A stretch of 39,319 nt of DNA, taken from positions 1 to 39,319 of the forward strand of contig JBMFVX010000011.1 of the NCBI GenBank assembly GCA_049965775.1. The letters run 5' to 3'. The notes under the pieces were generated by a model, which had not been told where the DNA came from, did no database searches, and saw only the letters and a list, made by a program, of their open reading frames with translations. Below are positions 23,612 to 33,067 of this stretch, one piece after another. The position numbers and the translations under genes are program-made. Every line of letters begins with the position of its first letter. The stretch's first letter is position 1. Origin of the DNA: JABEVB01 sp049965775 (GTDB lineage Bacteria; Planctomycetota; Phycisphaerae; WQYP01).

Positions 23612-26545
23612 ATGGCTGGTAGAGTTCTATTGGCTGCGTTTATTTTACTTGGCTCGATGCCATTGGCGAGTTGCACCATGCAGGCACCCCGCAACTTTAC
23701 TGATTTTACTTCGCCCAACGGTTCTGGTATGAGTGCCGCAGTTCTTAACAACGGCAATGCAATAGCGCTTACCAACGGCGGCGCTAACCAGGCGGCGAGC
23801 ATCTTCACGTCCAGGCCCGTTGATATTCGCGCATTTAAGGCGGCCTTTACTTATCAAATGAGTAACCCGGGCAAAGGCGGCCCAGCCGATGGGATAGCGT
23901 TTGTGTTACAGCGAGACCCTCGTGGTCCCAAAGCTCTTGGGCAGGATGGTGCTTCACTCGGGTACGGTGGAGAGGGAGCCATACAGCAGAGCGCGGCGTT
24001 TGAGCTAAACGTAATGGCTAATAATACGGTGGGGTTTGCGGTCCACTCGGATGGGCGGACCGGCTCTTACACGCCGACGGCTCCGGTGAACCTGGCAAGC
24101 GGCGATCCCATTCGCGTCAAGTTGCATTTTGATGGAGCACGCTTACATGTGAAGCTCTGTGATAAAAAGACCGGACAGCGATTTGCAATGATGCAGGTTT
24201 GGAACCCGGTGGATAGTGTTGGTACCGATACCGCCCTGATTGGCTTTACAGGCGGCAGCGGCAGCCAGAATGCCCGGCAGCTGGTGAGTCAATTCTGCTA
24301 CAAGCCAGTGAAACCAACATGGCAGAAGCACATGACTCCTGTGGCGACCGTGAATCCATTCATCGGTACTTCGGGTAACGGCGAGACGTTTCCTGGTGCA
24401 GTTGCGCCGTTTGGTATGGTGCAACTCTCACCTGATACACGTAATCACTCAATGGGATATTACTGGCACGATCCCGAGATATATGGCTTTTCGATGTTGC
24501 ACATGTCGGGCGTAGGCTGCGCCGATGGTGGCGACGTATTCTTTACCGGCACGACCGGTCCGGTGGAGGTTGCTCCGAAGGAGTACCATTCGCCCTACAG
24601 CCACGGTGATGAATCGGCTCATCCGGGCTTTTACCAGGTCCGTTTACTAAAACCCAATATCAACGTCGAGCTTACTGCAACGGTGCACGCAGGCTTGGCC
24701 AGGTTCAGTTTTCCGGCGGGGCAACAGGCCAATATACTGATACCCATCAGCCACACGCTTACCAACGCGCATCAGGCACAGATACGCATTGTCAGCGAAC
24801 GGGAAATTGAAGGAATGGTGAAGAGCCAAACCTTTTGCGGGAATCGTCACTTTTACCCGGTCTATTTTGTCATGCGGTTCAACCACCGGTTTAAAAGTTT
24901 TGGCACGTGGTCCGGCAGTAAAGTGGCTGCTAACTCCAAGTTCGCCACGCAGGGTAATTGGCATCAGCCACCGATTGGCGCCTATGTCAGTTGGCCCGCC
25001 GGCACAGCCCGCACAGTGACGGCGAGCATAGGCATATCATTTGTTGATTTGGCCGGTGCCAAAAACAACCTTGCAACCGAAGTTGGCACCAGAGATTTTG
25101 CACAAGTGTTTCATGCAACTAGCCGTCAATGGAAAAATGTATTAAATCGTATAACTGTGTCGGGTGGAACACTGCGCGATCACATTAAGTTCTACACAGC
25201 GCTATACCATGCAGATCTCATGCCCAGCGTATTTTCGGATGTTGATGGGCGGTATATCGGCTTTGATCAGCGCATACACAGGCTCAAAGTCGGGGATGTG
25301 CAATATGCCGATTATTCAGGGTGGGACATTTACCGCACCGAAGCGCCTTTACTCTGTCTTTTATTCCCACAGCGAATGGCACAGATGTGTCAATCGCTGG
25401 TGCGAGACTACCGCCAAGGTGGTTGGATGCCGCGCTGGCCTCAATACAATTTTTACACGAACGTGATGTGTGGCAGTCCGCTTACCAGCGTGATTTGCAC
25501 GGCCTATCGCTATGGCATCCACAACTTTGACGTGCAGACGGCCTATCAGGCCATGCTCAAGGATGCCACGCAGGCGCCACCTCGCGGCAAGCCTTATCTC
25601 GGCGAGTCCAATATCGGCTACATTAACCAGGTGCACTACGTCCCGCAGGACAAGGAGGGTTACGGATCAGTCTCGCAAACCGAGGAGGATTGCTACGCCT
25701 ATTCGGCACTGGCCCAACTGGCGCAGAAGCTTGGCAAGCGCGCCGATGCCAAGATGCTGCGCAAGAGGGCGATGTATTACCGCAATCTCTTTGACCCAAG
25801 TACGCACTTCATGCGCCCGCGAAACTTGGACGGATCTTGGTCCAGGCCTTTTAAACCCACGCAGGATCGTGGCTACGTTGAGGGCTCTGGATGGCAATAT
25901 CTCTGGCTCGTGCCGCACGACGTTACCGGGCTTGTTAATCTTATGGGCCAAAAGTTGTTTAATCAGCGGATGGATTTGTTCTTCCATGTGTTGGATCAAT
26001 GGAATGACACAAATTATAACCCTTATAATGAGCCCGACCTGCAGGCTCCGTTTCTTTACAATTGGTCCGGCAAGCCTTGGAAAACGCAATCTCTGGTGCG
26101 ACATTTATGTGCCACGGTGTATGGCGCGGGACCGGCCGCTGAAATGATCGGACGGAACATCGGCTATGCCAACGATGATTGTGGCACTATGTCATCATGG
26201 TTGATTTTCAGCATGATGGGCTTCTATCCGGTGGACCCGGCCAGCGGCACCTTTGTGGTATGCAGCCCGGTATTTAAGACCGTGTTTATCCGGTTGCATC
26301 ACCCGTACCGGGGGCAGGAATTTACGATTGTGGCTCGTGGTGCTTCGGCAAGCAACAAGTATATTGAGAGTATGGCGGTGGATGGCGCTACCTGTGACAA
26401 GTGTTGGTTTGACCAGCAGGTGATCGCGAATGGCGGCACGCTCGAGCTGAAACTTGGCGCAATGCCCAATCGCAACTGGGGCGTAAGCGCTGCAAATGAG
26501 CCGCCATCGCTAAGTGTTACGCACCCGGACCTGCTCGCGCATTAG
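23612..26545 (+). CDS. Lipoprotein with L-type lectin-like domain and GH92 alpha-mannosidase domain
   Basis: A 977-residue exported protein. The signal ends in a lipobox LASC with Cys21, so it should be lipid-anchored. Residues about 27-215 look like an L-type (legume-like) lectin fold: NFTDFTSPNGSG at the start, ADGIAFVLQRDPRG, and AFELNVMANNTVGFAVHSDG. From about residue 240 the GH92 domain begins (VNPFIGTSGNGETFPGAVAP, FGMVQLSPDTR), with YSGWDIYRTEAPLL, the acidic NEPDLQAPFLYNWSGKPWKT (Glu807 is the likely general acid) and YANDDCGTMSSWLIFSMMGF (residues 853-872). GH92 enzymes are calcium-dependent exo-alpha-mannosidases that act on N-glycan-like mannosides. The ATG at 23612 has AAAGGAG with 8-base spacing. 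The lectin module may hold the mannan or glycoprotein substrate. Confidence 0.9.
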   Translation: MAGRVLLAAFILLGSMPLASCTMQAPRNFTDFTSPNGSGMSAAVLNNGNAIALTNGGANQAASIFTSRPVDIRAFKAAFTYQMSNPGKGGPADGIAFVLQRDPRGPKALGQDGASLGYGGEGAIQQSAAFELNVMANNTVGFAVHSDGRTGSYTPTAPVNLASGDPIRVKLHFDGARLHVKLCDKKTGQRFAMMQVWNPVDSVGTDTALIGFTGGSGSQNARQLVSQFCYKPVKPTWQKHMTPVATVNPFIGTSGNGETFPGAVAPFGMVQLSPDTRNHSMGYYWHDPEIYGFSMLHMSGVGCADGGDVFFTGTTGPVEVAPKEYHSPYSHGDESAHPGFYQVRLLKPNINVELTATVHAGLARFSFPAGQQANILIPISHTLTNAHQAQIRIVSEREIEGMVKSQTFCGNRHFYPVYFVMRFNHRFKSFGTWSGSKVAANSKFATQGNWHQPPIGAYVSWPAGTARTVTASIGISFVDLAGAKNNLATEVGTRDFAQVFHATSRQWKNVLNRITVSGGTLRDHIKFYTALYHADLMPSVFSDVDGRYIGFDQRIHRLKVGDVQYADYSGWDIYRTEAPLLCLLFPQRMAQMCQSLVRDYRQGGWMPRWPQYNFYTNVMCGSPLTSVICTAYRYGIHNFDVQTAYQAMLKDATQAPPRGKPYLGESNIGYINQVHYVPQDKEGYGSVSQTEEDCYAYSALAQLAQKLGKRADAKMLRKRAMYYRNLFDPSTHFMRPRNLDGSWSRPFKPTQDRGYVEGSGWQYLWLVPHDVTGLVNLMGQKLFNQRMDLFFHVLDQWNDTNYNPYNEPDLQAPFLYNWSGKPWKTQSLVRHLCATVYGAGPAAEMIGRNIGYANDDCGTMSSWLIFSMMGFYPVDPASGTFVVCSPVFKTVFIRLHHPYRGQEFTIVARGASASNKYIESMAVDGATCDKCWFDQQVIANGGTLELKLGAMPNRNWGVSAANEPPSLSVTHPDLLAH

Positions 26546-26561
26546 TCGCATGAGGCCTTCC

Positions 26562-27575
26562 TTATTTGAGCAGCAGTTCGGCTATCTGCACGGCATTAAG
26601 CGCCGCGCCCTTAAGCAATTGATCGCCGGCGACAAACATGGCGATGGATTTACCGCTCGGGTCGCTTATGTCCTGTCGAATTCGGCCCACCAGAACATCG
26701 CCTTGTCCGGCGGCGTCTTTGGGCATTGGAAAATAATTCTTGGTTGTGTCGTCCACCACGCGCACGCCCGGGGCTTTGGCCAGAAGAGCCTGAACCTCCG
26801 CCGGAGTAATGGGGCGCTCACACTCGATGGTAAGCGATTCGCAATGAGCGCGCAGCACCGGCACCCGCACGCAAGTGGCGGATATGCGCATGGCATCGTC
26901 GCCGAAAATTTTTCGGGTTTCGCGCGTCATTTTTATTTCTTCTTCGTTGTAGAGTGTCTTCGGGTCTACAGCGGAATTATGGCTGAAGAGATTAAACGCA
27001 TACGGATGTGGCAGCACCGTGTGCTTATGTTCCCGGCCATCGAGTGAAGCGCGGGTGCTGTCAAGCAGTTCCTGCATCGCCGCCGCACCTGCTCCGCTCG
27101 CGGCCTGATAGGTTGCGGCAATCAGCCGTCGAATCGGGTTTACTTTATGAATGGGCCAAAGCGGCACAATTGCGATGATGGTAGAGCAGTTTGGATTGGC
27201 GATAATGCCCTTATGCTGCCGCGCTGCCTGTGGGTTGATTTCTGGCACAACCAGCGGAACGTCAGGAGCCATTCGAAAGGCGGAACTATTGTCCACCACA
27301 ATGGCGCCGGCTTTGGCTGCTATGGGGCCGAATTTTTTACTGATGGAGCCGCCAGCCGAAAACAGCGCCAAGTCAACGCCTTCAAAGCTGGCTTCGGTTA
27401 GCTCTGCAACTTTATGTTTGACGCCGCGAAATGTCAGGTCCTTGCCGACCGAGCGGGCCGACGCCAACAGCCTCAGTTCGGCCACTGGAAACTGCCGCTC
27501 CTCCAAGCATCGTAAAAACTCTACGCCTACAGCGCCAGTGGCTCCCACAATTGCCACAACCGGAGGTGATTTCAT
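26562..27575 (-). CDS. asd: Aspartate-semialdehyde dehydrogenase
   Basis: A 337-residue cytoplasmic enzyme that reduces aspartyl-4-phosphate to aspartate semialdehyde with NADPH, the branch point to lysine/diaminopimelate, threonine and methionine. The NADP-binding start VVAIVGATGAVGVEFLRCLE, the catalytic Cys130 in IIANPNCSTI, and the phosphate/substrate segment AASGAGAAAMQEL are all present, as are ATCVRVPVLRAHCES and GDQLLKGAALNAVQIAE near the end. The length is normal. It converges with GH92, with only 16 bases between their stops. The start ATG at 27575 follows a GGAGGTGATTTC ribosome site. Confidence 0.95.
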   Translation of the reverse strand: MKSPPVVAIVGATGAVGVEFLRCLEERQFPVAELRLLASARSVGKDLTFRGVKHKVAELTEASFEGVDLALFSAGGSISKKFGPIAAKAGAIVVDNSSAFRMAPDVPLVVPEINPQAARQHKGIIANPNCSTIIAIVPLWPIHKVNPIRRLIAATYQAASGAGAAAMQELLDSTRASLDGREHKHTVLPHPYAFNLFSHNSAVDPKTLYNEEEIKMTRETRKIFGDDAMRISATCVRVPVLRAHCESLTIECERPITPAEVQALLAKAPGVRVVDDTTKNYFPMPKDAAGQGDVLVGRIRQDISDPSGKSIAMFVAGDQLLKGAALNAVQIAELLLK

Positions 27576-27941
27576 GAAATGAGCCTTTCCGTCAATAAGC
27601 CGGTATTTTATAAAGCTTTACGCCCCATAGCGTAAGCCGAATAATATAGCATATTTTGCCCGTCATGGCAGCATTGTTGCCAAGTTTGTTGGCAAATCGG
27701 CAGCATTACCCGTCAAAGCACGGCTCCTGTCTCACATAGACACAAGATTGAGCTTTTCCTATCTGCCGAAGGCGTCGAAATATGCAAATAATACGCAGCA
27801 TAATAGAATTGGTTGGTAAGGCTCCGCCCCAACTGCGAACGCAATAAGCTCGCGAGGTTGTTGGAACCTCAATTTTAGCATACATTTTCCACACGGCTGC
27901 GATGCGGCGGCGTACGTGTGGCGAAGCTTCAGGAGTTTATC
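27576..27941. other. Divergent intergenic region between asd and galK
   Basis: About 365 bases between divergent genes, so promoters for both should lie here. A GAGGTT-GTTGG-AACCTC hairpin followed by AATTTT occurs near 27853-27875. I could not identify an operator, riboswitch or tRNA. AGGAG at 27931-27935 is the galK ribosome site. Confidence 0.45.
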
Positions 27942-29111
27942 ATGGATTCAGCCCAGCTTGATAATGAATTTAAGAAGCACTTTGGCGGAGAGACTGACAA
28001 TCTGTTGGAAGTTCGCGCTCCGGGGCGGGTCAATCTTATTGGCGAACACACCGATTATAACGATGGATTCGTATTCCCGATGGCAATTGAACGAGATACG
28101 GCCCTCGTGTTTCGCCGCCGAAAAGACCAACTCGTTCGCATGGTAAGTGCTTCGCAACCGGGCGAACCCGCTGAGTTTTCGTTTTCGCACGAGGTCAGCA
28201 AGGGGCCGCCGCTCTGGTCGCTCTACGCTCGAGGCGTGACGGAGGCCTTGCGGCACAAGAAGCTGATTACGACCGGCATAGATGCCCTGGTCGCCACCAA
28301 CGTGCCATTGGGGGGCGGCTTGTCCTCAAGCGCCTCGTTCGAAGTTGCAACCGCTCTGGCGCTGCTTACCGCCTCGCATGCCACCATGGACCGCATAGAC
28401 ATGGCGCTGGCATGCCAATGGGCGGAACATCATTACCCCGGCATGCCCTGCGGCATCATGGATCAATTTATTTCGGCTTTGGCGCAAAGAGGTCATGCCA
28501 TGTTGCTGGACTGCCGCGACCGCTCGTATAAACAGGTGCCTCTGAATGATCCTGCGGTTCGCGTAGCGGTCGTCAATAGCAATGTCAAACATGAATTGGT
28601 GGGTGGGGAATACAAGCTGCGGCGGCAGCAATGCGAAACTGCTGTTGCCGCACTGGCTCAAAAGCAGCCTGGCGTCAAAGCACTCCGCGACGCGACCATG
28701 CCGATGCTGGATCAAGCCAAGCCCGCCATGGACTCCGTGGTTTACCGTCGCGCGCGGCACGTAATTGGAGAAAATCAACGGGCTCTGGGCTTTGCCGCGG
28801 CACTTGAGGCTCGCGATTATTCAGCCTGCGGCCGGCTGCTTTACGCCTCGCATGTGAGCCTGCGTGATGATTACCAGGTGAGTTGTCCCGAACTTGATAC
28901 ATTGGTGGAGCTTGCACGGTCGGTGGATGGCGTTTTCGGAGCACGCATGACGGGTGGTGGCTTCGGCGGCTGCATTGTGGTGCTGCTGCAACAGCAAGCG
29001 TTTGAGCCTCTTAGCAATTTATTACACATTGAATACCCTAAGCGCTATCAGAAGCAGCCGGCGATGTTCGGCACGCTGCCGGGGGCGGGCGCTCGTGTTG
29101 TGCGTGGTTAA
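27942..29111 (+). CDS. galK: Galactokinase
   Basis: A 389-residue GHMP-family kinase that phosphorylates alpha-D-galactose to galactose-1-phosphate, the first step of the Leloir pathway. The galactokinase signature RAPGRVNLIGEHTDYNDGFV is at residues 25-44, the ATP-binding GHMP loop reads VPLGGGLSSSASFE, and the third motif is MTGGGFGGCIVVLL. CGIMDQFISALAQRGHAMLLDC includes the catalytic Asp region. The ATG at 27942 was chosen over an upstream in-frame start at 27918 because AGGAG sits six bases before it. No galT or galE is adjacent; it is followed after 73 bases by a trpD-like gene, an unusual pairing. Confidence 0.95.
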   Translation: MDSAQLDNEFKKHFGGETDNLLEVRAPGRVNLIGEHTDYNDGFVFPMAIERDTALVFRRRKDQLVRMVSASQPGEPAEFSFSHEVSKGPPLWSLYARGVTEALRHKKLITTGIDALVATNVPLGGGLSSSASFEVATALALLTASHATMDRIDMALACQWAEHHYPGMPCGIMDQFISALAQRGHAMLLDCRDRSYKQVPLNDPAVRVAVVNSNVKHELVGGEYKLRRQQCETAVAALAQKQPGVKALRDATMPMLDQAKPAMDSVVYRRARHVIGENQRALGFAAALEARDYSACGRLLYASHVSLRDDYQVSCPELDTLVELARSVDGVFGARMTGGGFGGCIVVLLQQQAFEPLSNLLHIEYPKRYQKQPAMFGTLPGAGARVVRG

Positions 29112-29184
29112 CAGGGGTTTGCTGGGCACTGGATTGGCCGCTGCCGGAGTTGTGGGCAAAATCATCCGGAAGCGGACCAGATGA

Positions 29185-30207
29185 ATGATGAAAAATATTC
29201 TTAAAAGCCTTGTTGCGGGCCAAACGCTTTCAGAGAATGAAATGCAGGAGGCCATTTCGGCCATTATGTCCGGCGAAGCTGATGCCGCACAGATCGGCGC
29301 ATTGTTGGCTTTACTGGCCAACCGCGAGCCAACTGTGGATGAACTGGTGGGCGTGGCCCGCGTGATGCGGCAGTTTGTATTACCCGTTGAAGCGCCGGAT
29401 GAGGTCATAGACACCTGTGGCGCCGGGGGGGCGGGTTCGCGGATATTTAATATTTCAACTACCGCGGCCATTGTTGCTGCGGCCTGCGGGGTTCCTGTGG
29501 CCAAGCACGGTAATCGCGCGGTGACCAGCCGCAGCGGTTCGGCGGATGTGCTGGCGGTTTTGGGCGTCAATGTGGAGGCACCGCCCGCAGTTCAAACGCG
29601 ATGCCTGCATGAGATTAACATTTGCTTTGCTTTTGCACAGCGACATCATCCGTCTATGAAGCATGTGGCTGCGGTGCGGGCCTCTCTCGGCTTTGCCACT
29701 ATTTTTAATTTAATGGGGCCGCTCACAAATCCCGCCGGGGCAAAGAAACAGTTGGCTGGCGTACCGCGTCCCGCGCTGACCGAAAAAGTGCTCGCCGCGC
29801 TGGTTCGATTGGGCGCAGCACGCGCCATGGTTGTATGTGGTGTGGACCCTGTGGAAGGCAATCTGTGCGAACTTTCGCTGGCGGGAAAAACACACGTGTC
29901 GCTTTTTGACGGCGCCGAGTCGCGTAGTTTTGCGCTGGTTCCCGAGGATGTGGGGCTAAAAACTCAATCAAGCGAAAGTTTTCGCGTGGATTCTCCCGGA
30001 GCTTCCGCCCAGATCGTACGCGAGGTGCTGGCGGGTAAAAAGGGCGCGGCCCGTGATATTATTTTACTCAATGCCGGTGCGGCTCTATGGGTGGGGCAAA
30101 AAGCCCGCAGTGTGCGCGAAGGCATTAAAAAGGCGGCTGCCGCCATTGACAAGGGGGCGGCGGCGCACACGCTTAGCGAACTTATTCGCATGACCAACGC
30201 CTCCTGA
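29185..30207 (+). CDS. trpD: Anthranilate phosphoribosyltransferase-like protein (TrpD family, altered motifs)
   Basis: A 340-residue protein with clear TrpD family architecture: an N-terminal helical domain (LSENEMQEAISAIMSGEADA) and the nucleoside phosphorylase-like domain. TrpD joins anthranilate to phosphoribosyl pyrophosphate in tryptophan synthesis. The conserved KHGNRAVTSRSGSADVLAVL and HHPSMKHVAAVRASLGFATI are intact. However, the glycine loop, normally GTGGD, reads GAGGA (in DTCGAGGAGSRIFNIST), and the magnesium-binding DE pair is CE (GNLCELS). Activity may therefore be changed or lost. No other trp gene is nearby. ATGs at 29185 and 29188 are both possible starts. Gene symbol given by family only. 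Confidence 0.8.
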   Translation: MMKNILKSLVAGQTLSENEMQEAISAIMSGEADAAQIGALLALLANREPTVDELVGVARVMRQFVLPVEAPDEVIDTCGAGGAGSRIFNISTTAAIVAAACGVPVAKHGNRAVTSRSGSADVLAVLGVNVEAPPAVQTRCLHEINICFAFAQRHHPSMKHVAAVRASLGFATIFNLMGPLTNPAGAKKQLAGVPRPALTEKVLAALVRLGAARAMVVCGVDPVEGNLCELSLAGKTHVSLFDGAESRSFALVPEDVGLKTQSSESFRVDSPGASAQIVREVLAGKKGAARDIILLNAGAALWVGQKARSVREGIKKAAAAIDKGAAAHTLSELIRMTNAS

Positions 30208-30373
30208 CCATCTGCAATCTCGCGCGGCCTGTGGCAGGAGTGGCTTCCTTGGATGCGGACCAAAGAGAGCCGGCAAAGAGTGCTGGGTGGTAAGGCTATT
30301 GCATTGTCTCCTTAGCGTTCGTATCCTTAGCGGCTTGTTTTGCCGGGGCGGAACTGTTTTTGCGGAGTAAGCC

Positions 30374-31267
30374 GTGGACATACCCATGGGGCAGCGAGTG
30401 CTCAAAAAAGCCGACGCTCTTATTGAAGCGCTGGGCTATATTCAGCGATTCAACGAAAAGATAGTAGTGGTAAAGCTCGGTGGTTCGTTCATGGACAACC
30501 AAGACGAGTTCCGTAAAGTGCTTACCGATATTGTGTTTATGCAGGCTGTGGGTATGCGGCCAGTGGTGGTGCATGGCGGAGGTAAAGCCATTACGCAGGC
30601 CATGAGCGATGCCGGCCTTAAGGCTCAATTCGTCATGGGTCGCCGCTATACCGACGACCGCACTCTCGCGATTGCCGAGCATGTGCTCGTAAGTGATATC
30701 AACGCATTTATCGTGAAAACGATCAATGAGCAGGGCGGCAAAGCGATGCCGCTGCATTCGTTGGGCAGCATCGTGATATTTGGCGAGAAGCTGTTTCTCA
30801 ACGACCCGCAAGGCCAGAAGATAGATATTGGCCGGGTGGGCCACATTACCAGCGTTAATGCTGAACTATTAGCTGCACTTTGCCAGGCTGATTTTATTCC
30901 GGTGATCGCGCCCATTGCGGGCGATAATGCCGGCGGAAAGCTAAACGTCAATGCCGATACCGCCGCCGGTTTTGTGGCCGCCGCCTGCAAGGCTGAAAAA
31001 ATGGTGCTGGTATCTGATACCCATGGCATTCGGGAGAACAAAGACGACCCCGACTCGCTGTTGCGTAGCGTGACACGGCAAGGCATCGAAAAATTGATCG
31101 CCAGCGGGCAGGTCGGTGAGGGCATGCTGCCCAAGGTTGAAGCCTGCTTGATCGCCCTTGACGGCGGTGTGGCTAAAACACACATTATTGACGGACGATT
31201 CCCGCATTCGTTACTTCTGGAGATTTACTCTGATCTTGGCGTTGGAACCGAAATCGTCCGCGGATGA
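30374..31267 (+). CDS. argB: Acetylglutamate kinase
   Basis: A 297-residue amino-acid kinase that phosphorylates N-acetyl-L-glutamate, the second step of arginine synthesis. Motifs: VVVKLGGSFMDN near the N-terminus, RPVVVHGGGKAITQAM, GRRYTDDRTLAIAEHVL, LNVNADTAAGFVAAACKAEK and EGMLPKVEACLIALDGGV. A mobile N-terminal helix of about 20 residues before the kinase core (GQRVLKKADALIEALGYIQR) is the kind seen in arginine-inhibited hexameric forms, so feedback control is likely (inference). The GTG at 30374 has GGAG six bases upstream; an in-frame ATG at 30386 is the alternative. argF follows after 39 bases. Confidence 0.95.
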   Translation: MDIPMGQRVLKKADALIEALGYIQRFNEKIVVVKLGGSFMDNQDEFRKVLTDIVFMQAVGMRPVVVHGGGKAITQAMSDAGLKAQFVMGRRYTDDRTLAIAEHVLVSDINAFIVKTINEQGGKAMPLHSLGSIVIFGEKLFLNDPQGQKIDIGRVGHITSVNAELLAALCQADFIPVIAPIAGDNAGGKLNVNADTAAGFVAAACKAEKMVLVSDTHGIRENKDDPDSLLRSVTRQGIEKLIASGQVGEGMLPKVEACLIALDGGVAKTHIIDGRFPHSLLLEIYSDLGVGTEIVRG

Positions 31268-31306
31268 ATATCAGCGCCGCTAACCAGAGGATACAGAGGA
31301 TATTGT

Positions 31307-32245
31307 ATGGTGCACACCAAGGGCAAATTTGATTTTATAGATATCAAAACCACGCCCCGTCCGATGCTTGAGCACCTGATGGCGGTGGCTCAACGGCTCA
31401 AGTCGGAGTTCAAGAATACCGGTCGCAACGAGCCGCTGGCCGGTGGCAAAGGCCTTGCCATGATATTTGAAAAGCCATCGCTGCGCACCCGCATGAGTTT
31501 TGAAGCGGCCATACGCCACCTTGGCGGGACGGCCACCTACATAGCCCCTCAGGAAATCGGCTTGGGCAAGCGCGAAAGCGTAGCAGACGTGGCACGCGTG
31601 CTATCGGGATTTTGCGATGCCATCATGGCCCGCACATTTTCGCATCAAGCTATTGAAGAATTAGCTCGGTATAGTTCACGTCCTGTGATTAACGGTTTAA
31701 GCGATGTGAGCCACCCGTGTCAGGCGATGGCCGACCTTATGACGGCGAAGGAGCATTTTGGCCGACTTGCCGGCCTTACGCTGGCGTATGTAGGCGATGG
31801 CAACAATGTTGCTCGATCACTAATGGAAGCCTGCTCCGCTTTAGGGCTGAAGTTTCGTATCGCGGCACCCAAAGGTTACGAACTTGATGCCCAAAGCATA
31901 AAGGATGCAGTCGCCGCAAACGCCGATTTCGATTTTTCTGCCAGCAACGACCCCATATGCGTAGTTAAGCAGGCCGACATTATTTATACCGACACTTGGG
32001 TAAGCATGGGCCAAGAGGATCAAAAGGCCCAGCGCCTTAAAATCTTCGGCCCCTATCAGGTCAATGCCGCGCTGTTGCGGGCTGCTCCGTCCAGCGCCAT
32101 CGTTATGCACTGTCTTCCAGCATATCGTGGTGTTGAAATTACAGATGAAGTTATGGACGGGCCACAGAGCCAGGTGTTTCCCGAAGCGGAGAATCGCCTG
32201 CACTTTCAAAAGGGCCTGCTGGCCGTGCAACTCGCCGGTGTGTAG
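31307..32245 (+). CDS. argF: Ornithine carbamoyltransferase
   Basis: A 312-residue enzyme that makes citrulline from ornithine and carbamoyl phosphate. The carbamoyl-phosphate loop is KPSLRTRMSFEAAIRHLGG (SLRTR in place of the more common STRTR, a frequent variant), followed by QEIGLGKRESVADVARVLSG, HPCQAMADLMT, the ornithine-binding DTWVSMGQE and the catalytic HCLPAYRG. Length and order are standard. It probably forms an operon with argB. argJ, argC, argD, argG and argH are not in the window. Confidence 0.95.
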   Translation: MVHTKGKFDFIDIKTTPRPMLEHLMAVAQRLKSEFKNTGRNEPLAGGKGLAMIFEKPSLRTRMSFEAAIRHLGGTATYIAPQEIGLGKRESVADVARVLSGFCDAIMARTFSHQAIEELARYSSRPVINGLSDVSHPCQAMADLMTAKEHFGRLAGLTLAYVGDGNNVARSLMEACSALGLKFRIAAPKGYELDAQSIKDAVAANADFDFSASNDPICVVKQADIIYTDTWVSMGQEDQKAQRLKIFGPYQVNAALLRAAPSSAIVMHCLPAYRGVEITDEVMDGPQSQVFPEAENRLHFQKGLLAVQLAGV

Positions 32246-32302
32246 ATATGATGCCGCCATGCCCGCCAGGAGCCATTAATTTTTGTTATAAGGACACAAC
32301 CT

Positions 32303-33016
32303 ATGCGAAACGATAAACGCAAGGCCGGTGAACTGCGGCCCATCCGCATTCAGCGCAATTTTACCGCCCATGCTGGTGGTTCGGTGCTGATCTGCTTTGG
32401 CAACACACGCGTGCTGTGTACGGCCATGATAGAAAAGGGCGTACCGCCATGGCTGGTAGGCAAAGGGCAGGGCTGGCTCACCGCCGAATATGCCATGCTC
32501 CCCTCGTCCACATTGTCGCGTAAAAAGCGCGACAGCGGCAAGGTGGATGGACGTTCAGTGGAGATTCAACGGCTGGTGGGCCGATGCCTGCGCAGCGTGC
32601 TCGACATGTCCAAACTTGGCGAAAACACGCTTTGGATTGATTGCGACGTACTGCAAGCCGACGGTGGCACGAGGACTGCGGCCATCACAGGTGCATGGGT
32701 AGCACTGATGGATGCTGTTGCGCGGGCCCGCCAGAGCAATATGCTGGGCAGCAGCCCGGTTACGGCGCAGGTGGCGGCGGTAAGTGTTGGCATTGTCAAT
32801 GGACAAGCTGTGGCGGACCTTGACTACCCAGAAGATTCCACCGCCGAGGTGGATATGAACGTCGCCATGCTGAGCAACGGAACTTTTGTAGAGGTGCAGG
32901 CTACGGGAGAAAAGAGCACCTTTGACTTTACCCAGCTTGCAACCATGGTGAAGCTCGCGCAGGTCAGCATAGCCAAGCTTCATCGGCTCCAACGCAAGTC
33001 ACTTACCGGGAAGTAA
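32303..33016 (+). CDS. rph: Ribonuclease PH
   Basis: A 237-residue phosphorolytic 3'-5' exoribonuclease that trims tRNA 3' ends, working as a hexamer. The RNase PH signatures are clear: RPIRIQRNFTAHAGGSVLICFGNTRVLC, GWLTAEYAMLPSSTLSR, the RNA/phosphate-binding GRSVEIQRLVGRCLRSVLDM and LQADGGTRTAAITGAWVAL, ending with MNVAMLSNGTFVEVQATGE. The ATG has AAGGA eight bases upstream. It sits between arg and pyr genes on the same strand; the usual partner rdgB is absent. Confidence 0.95.
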   Translation: MRNDKRKAGELRPIRIQRNFTAHAGGSVLICFGNTRVLCTAMIEKGVPPWLVGKGQGWLTAEYAMLPSSTLSRKKRDSGKVDGRSVEIQRLVGRCLRSVLDMSKLGENTLWIDCDVLQADGGTRTAAITGAWVALMDAVARARQSNMLGSSPVTAQVAAVSVGIVNGQAVADLDYPEDSTAEVDMNVAMLSNGTFVEVQATGEKSTFDFTQLATMVKLAQVSIAKLHRLQRKSLTGK

Positions 33017-33052
33017 AAAACCGGAAAGCTCGCAGTTCCGAGAACTTGCGTT

Positions 33053-33058
33053 TATACT
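33053..33058 (+). promoter_or_regulatory. Possible -10 element for pyrC
   Basis: TATACT lies nine bases before the pyrC ATG, with no Shine-Dalgarno sequence in between, so transcripts from it would be nearly leaderless. No good -35 was found. Confidence 0.35.
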
Positions 33059-33067
33059 TTTCGCTCG

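Noticed and set aside
26514..27047. 177-codon + strand frame antisense to asd
   Set aside because: It is a shadow of the asd coding sequence, with low-complexity His/Gly/Arg content and no homology signal.
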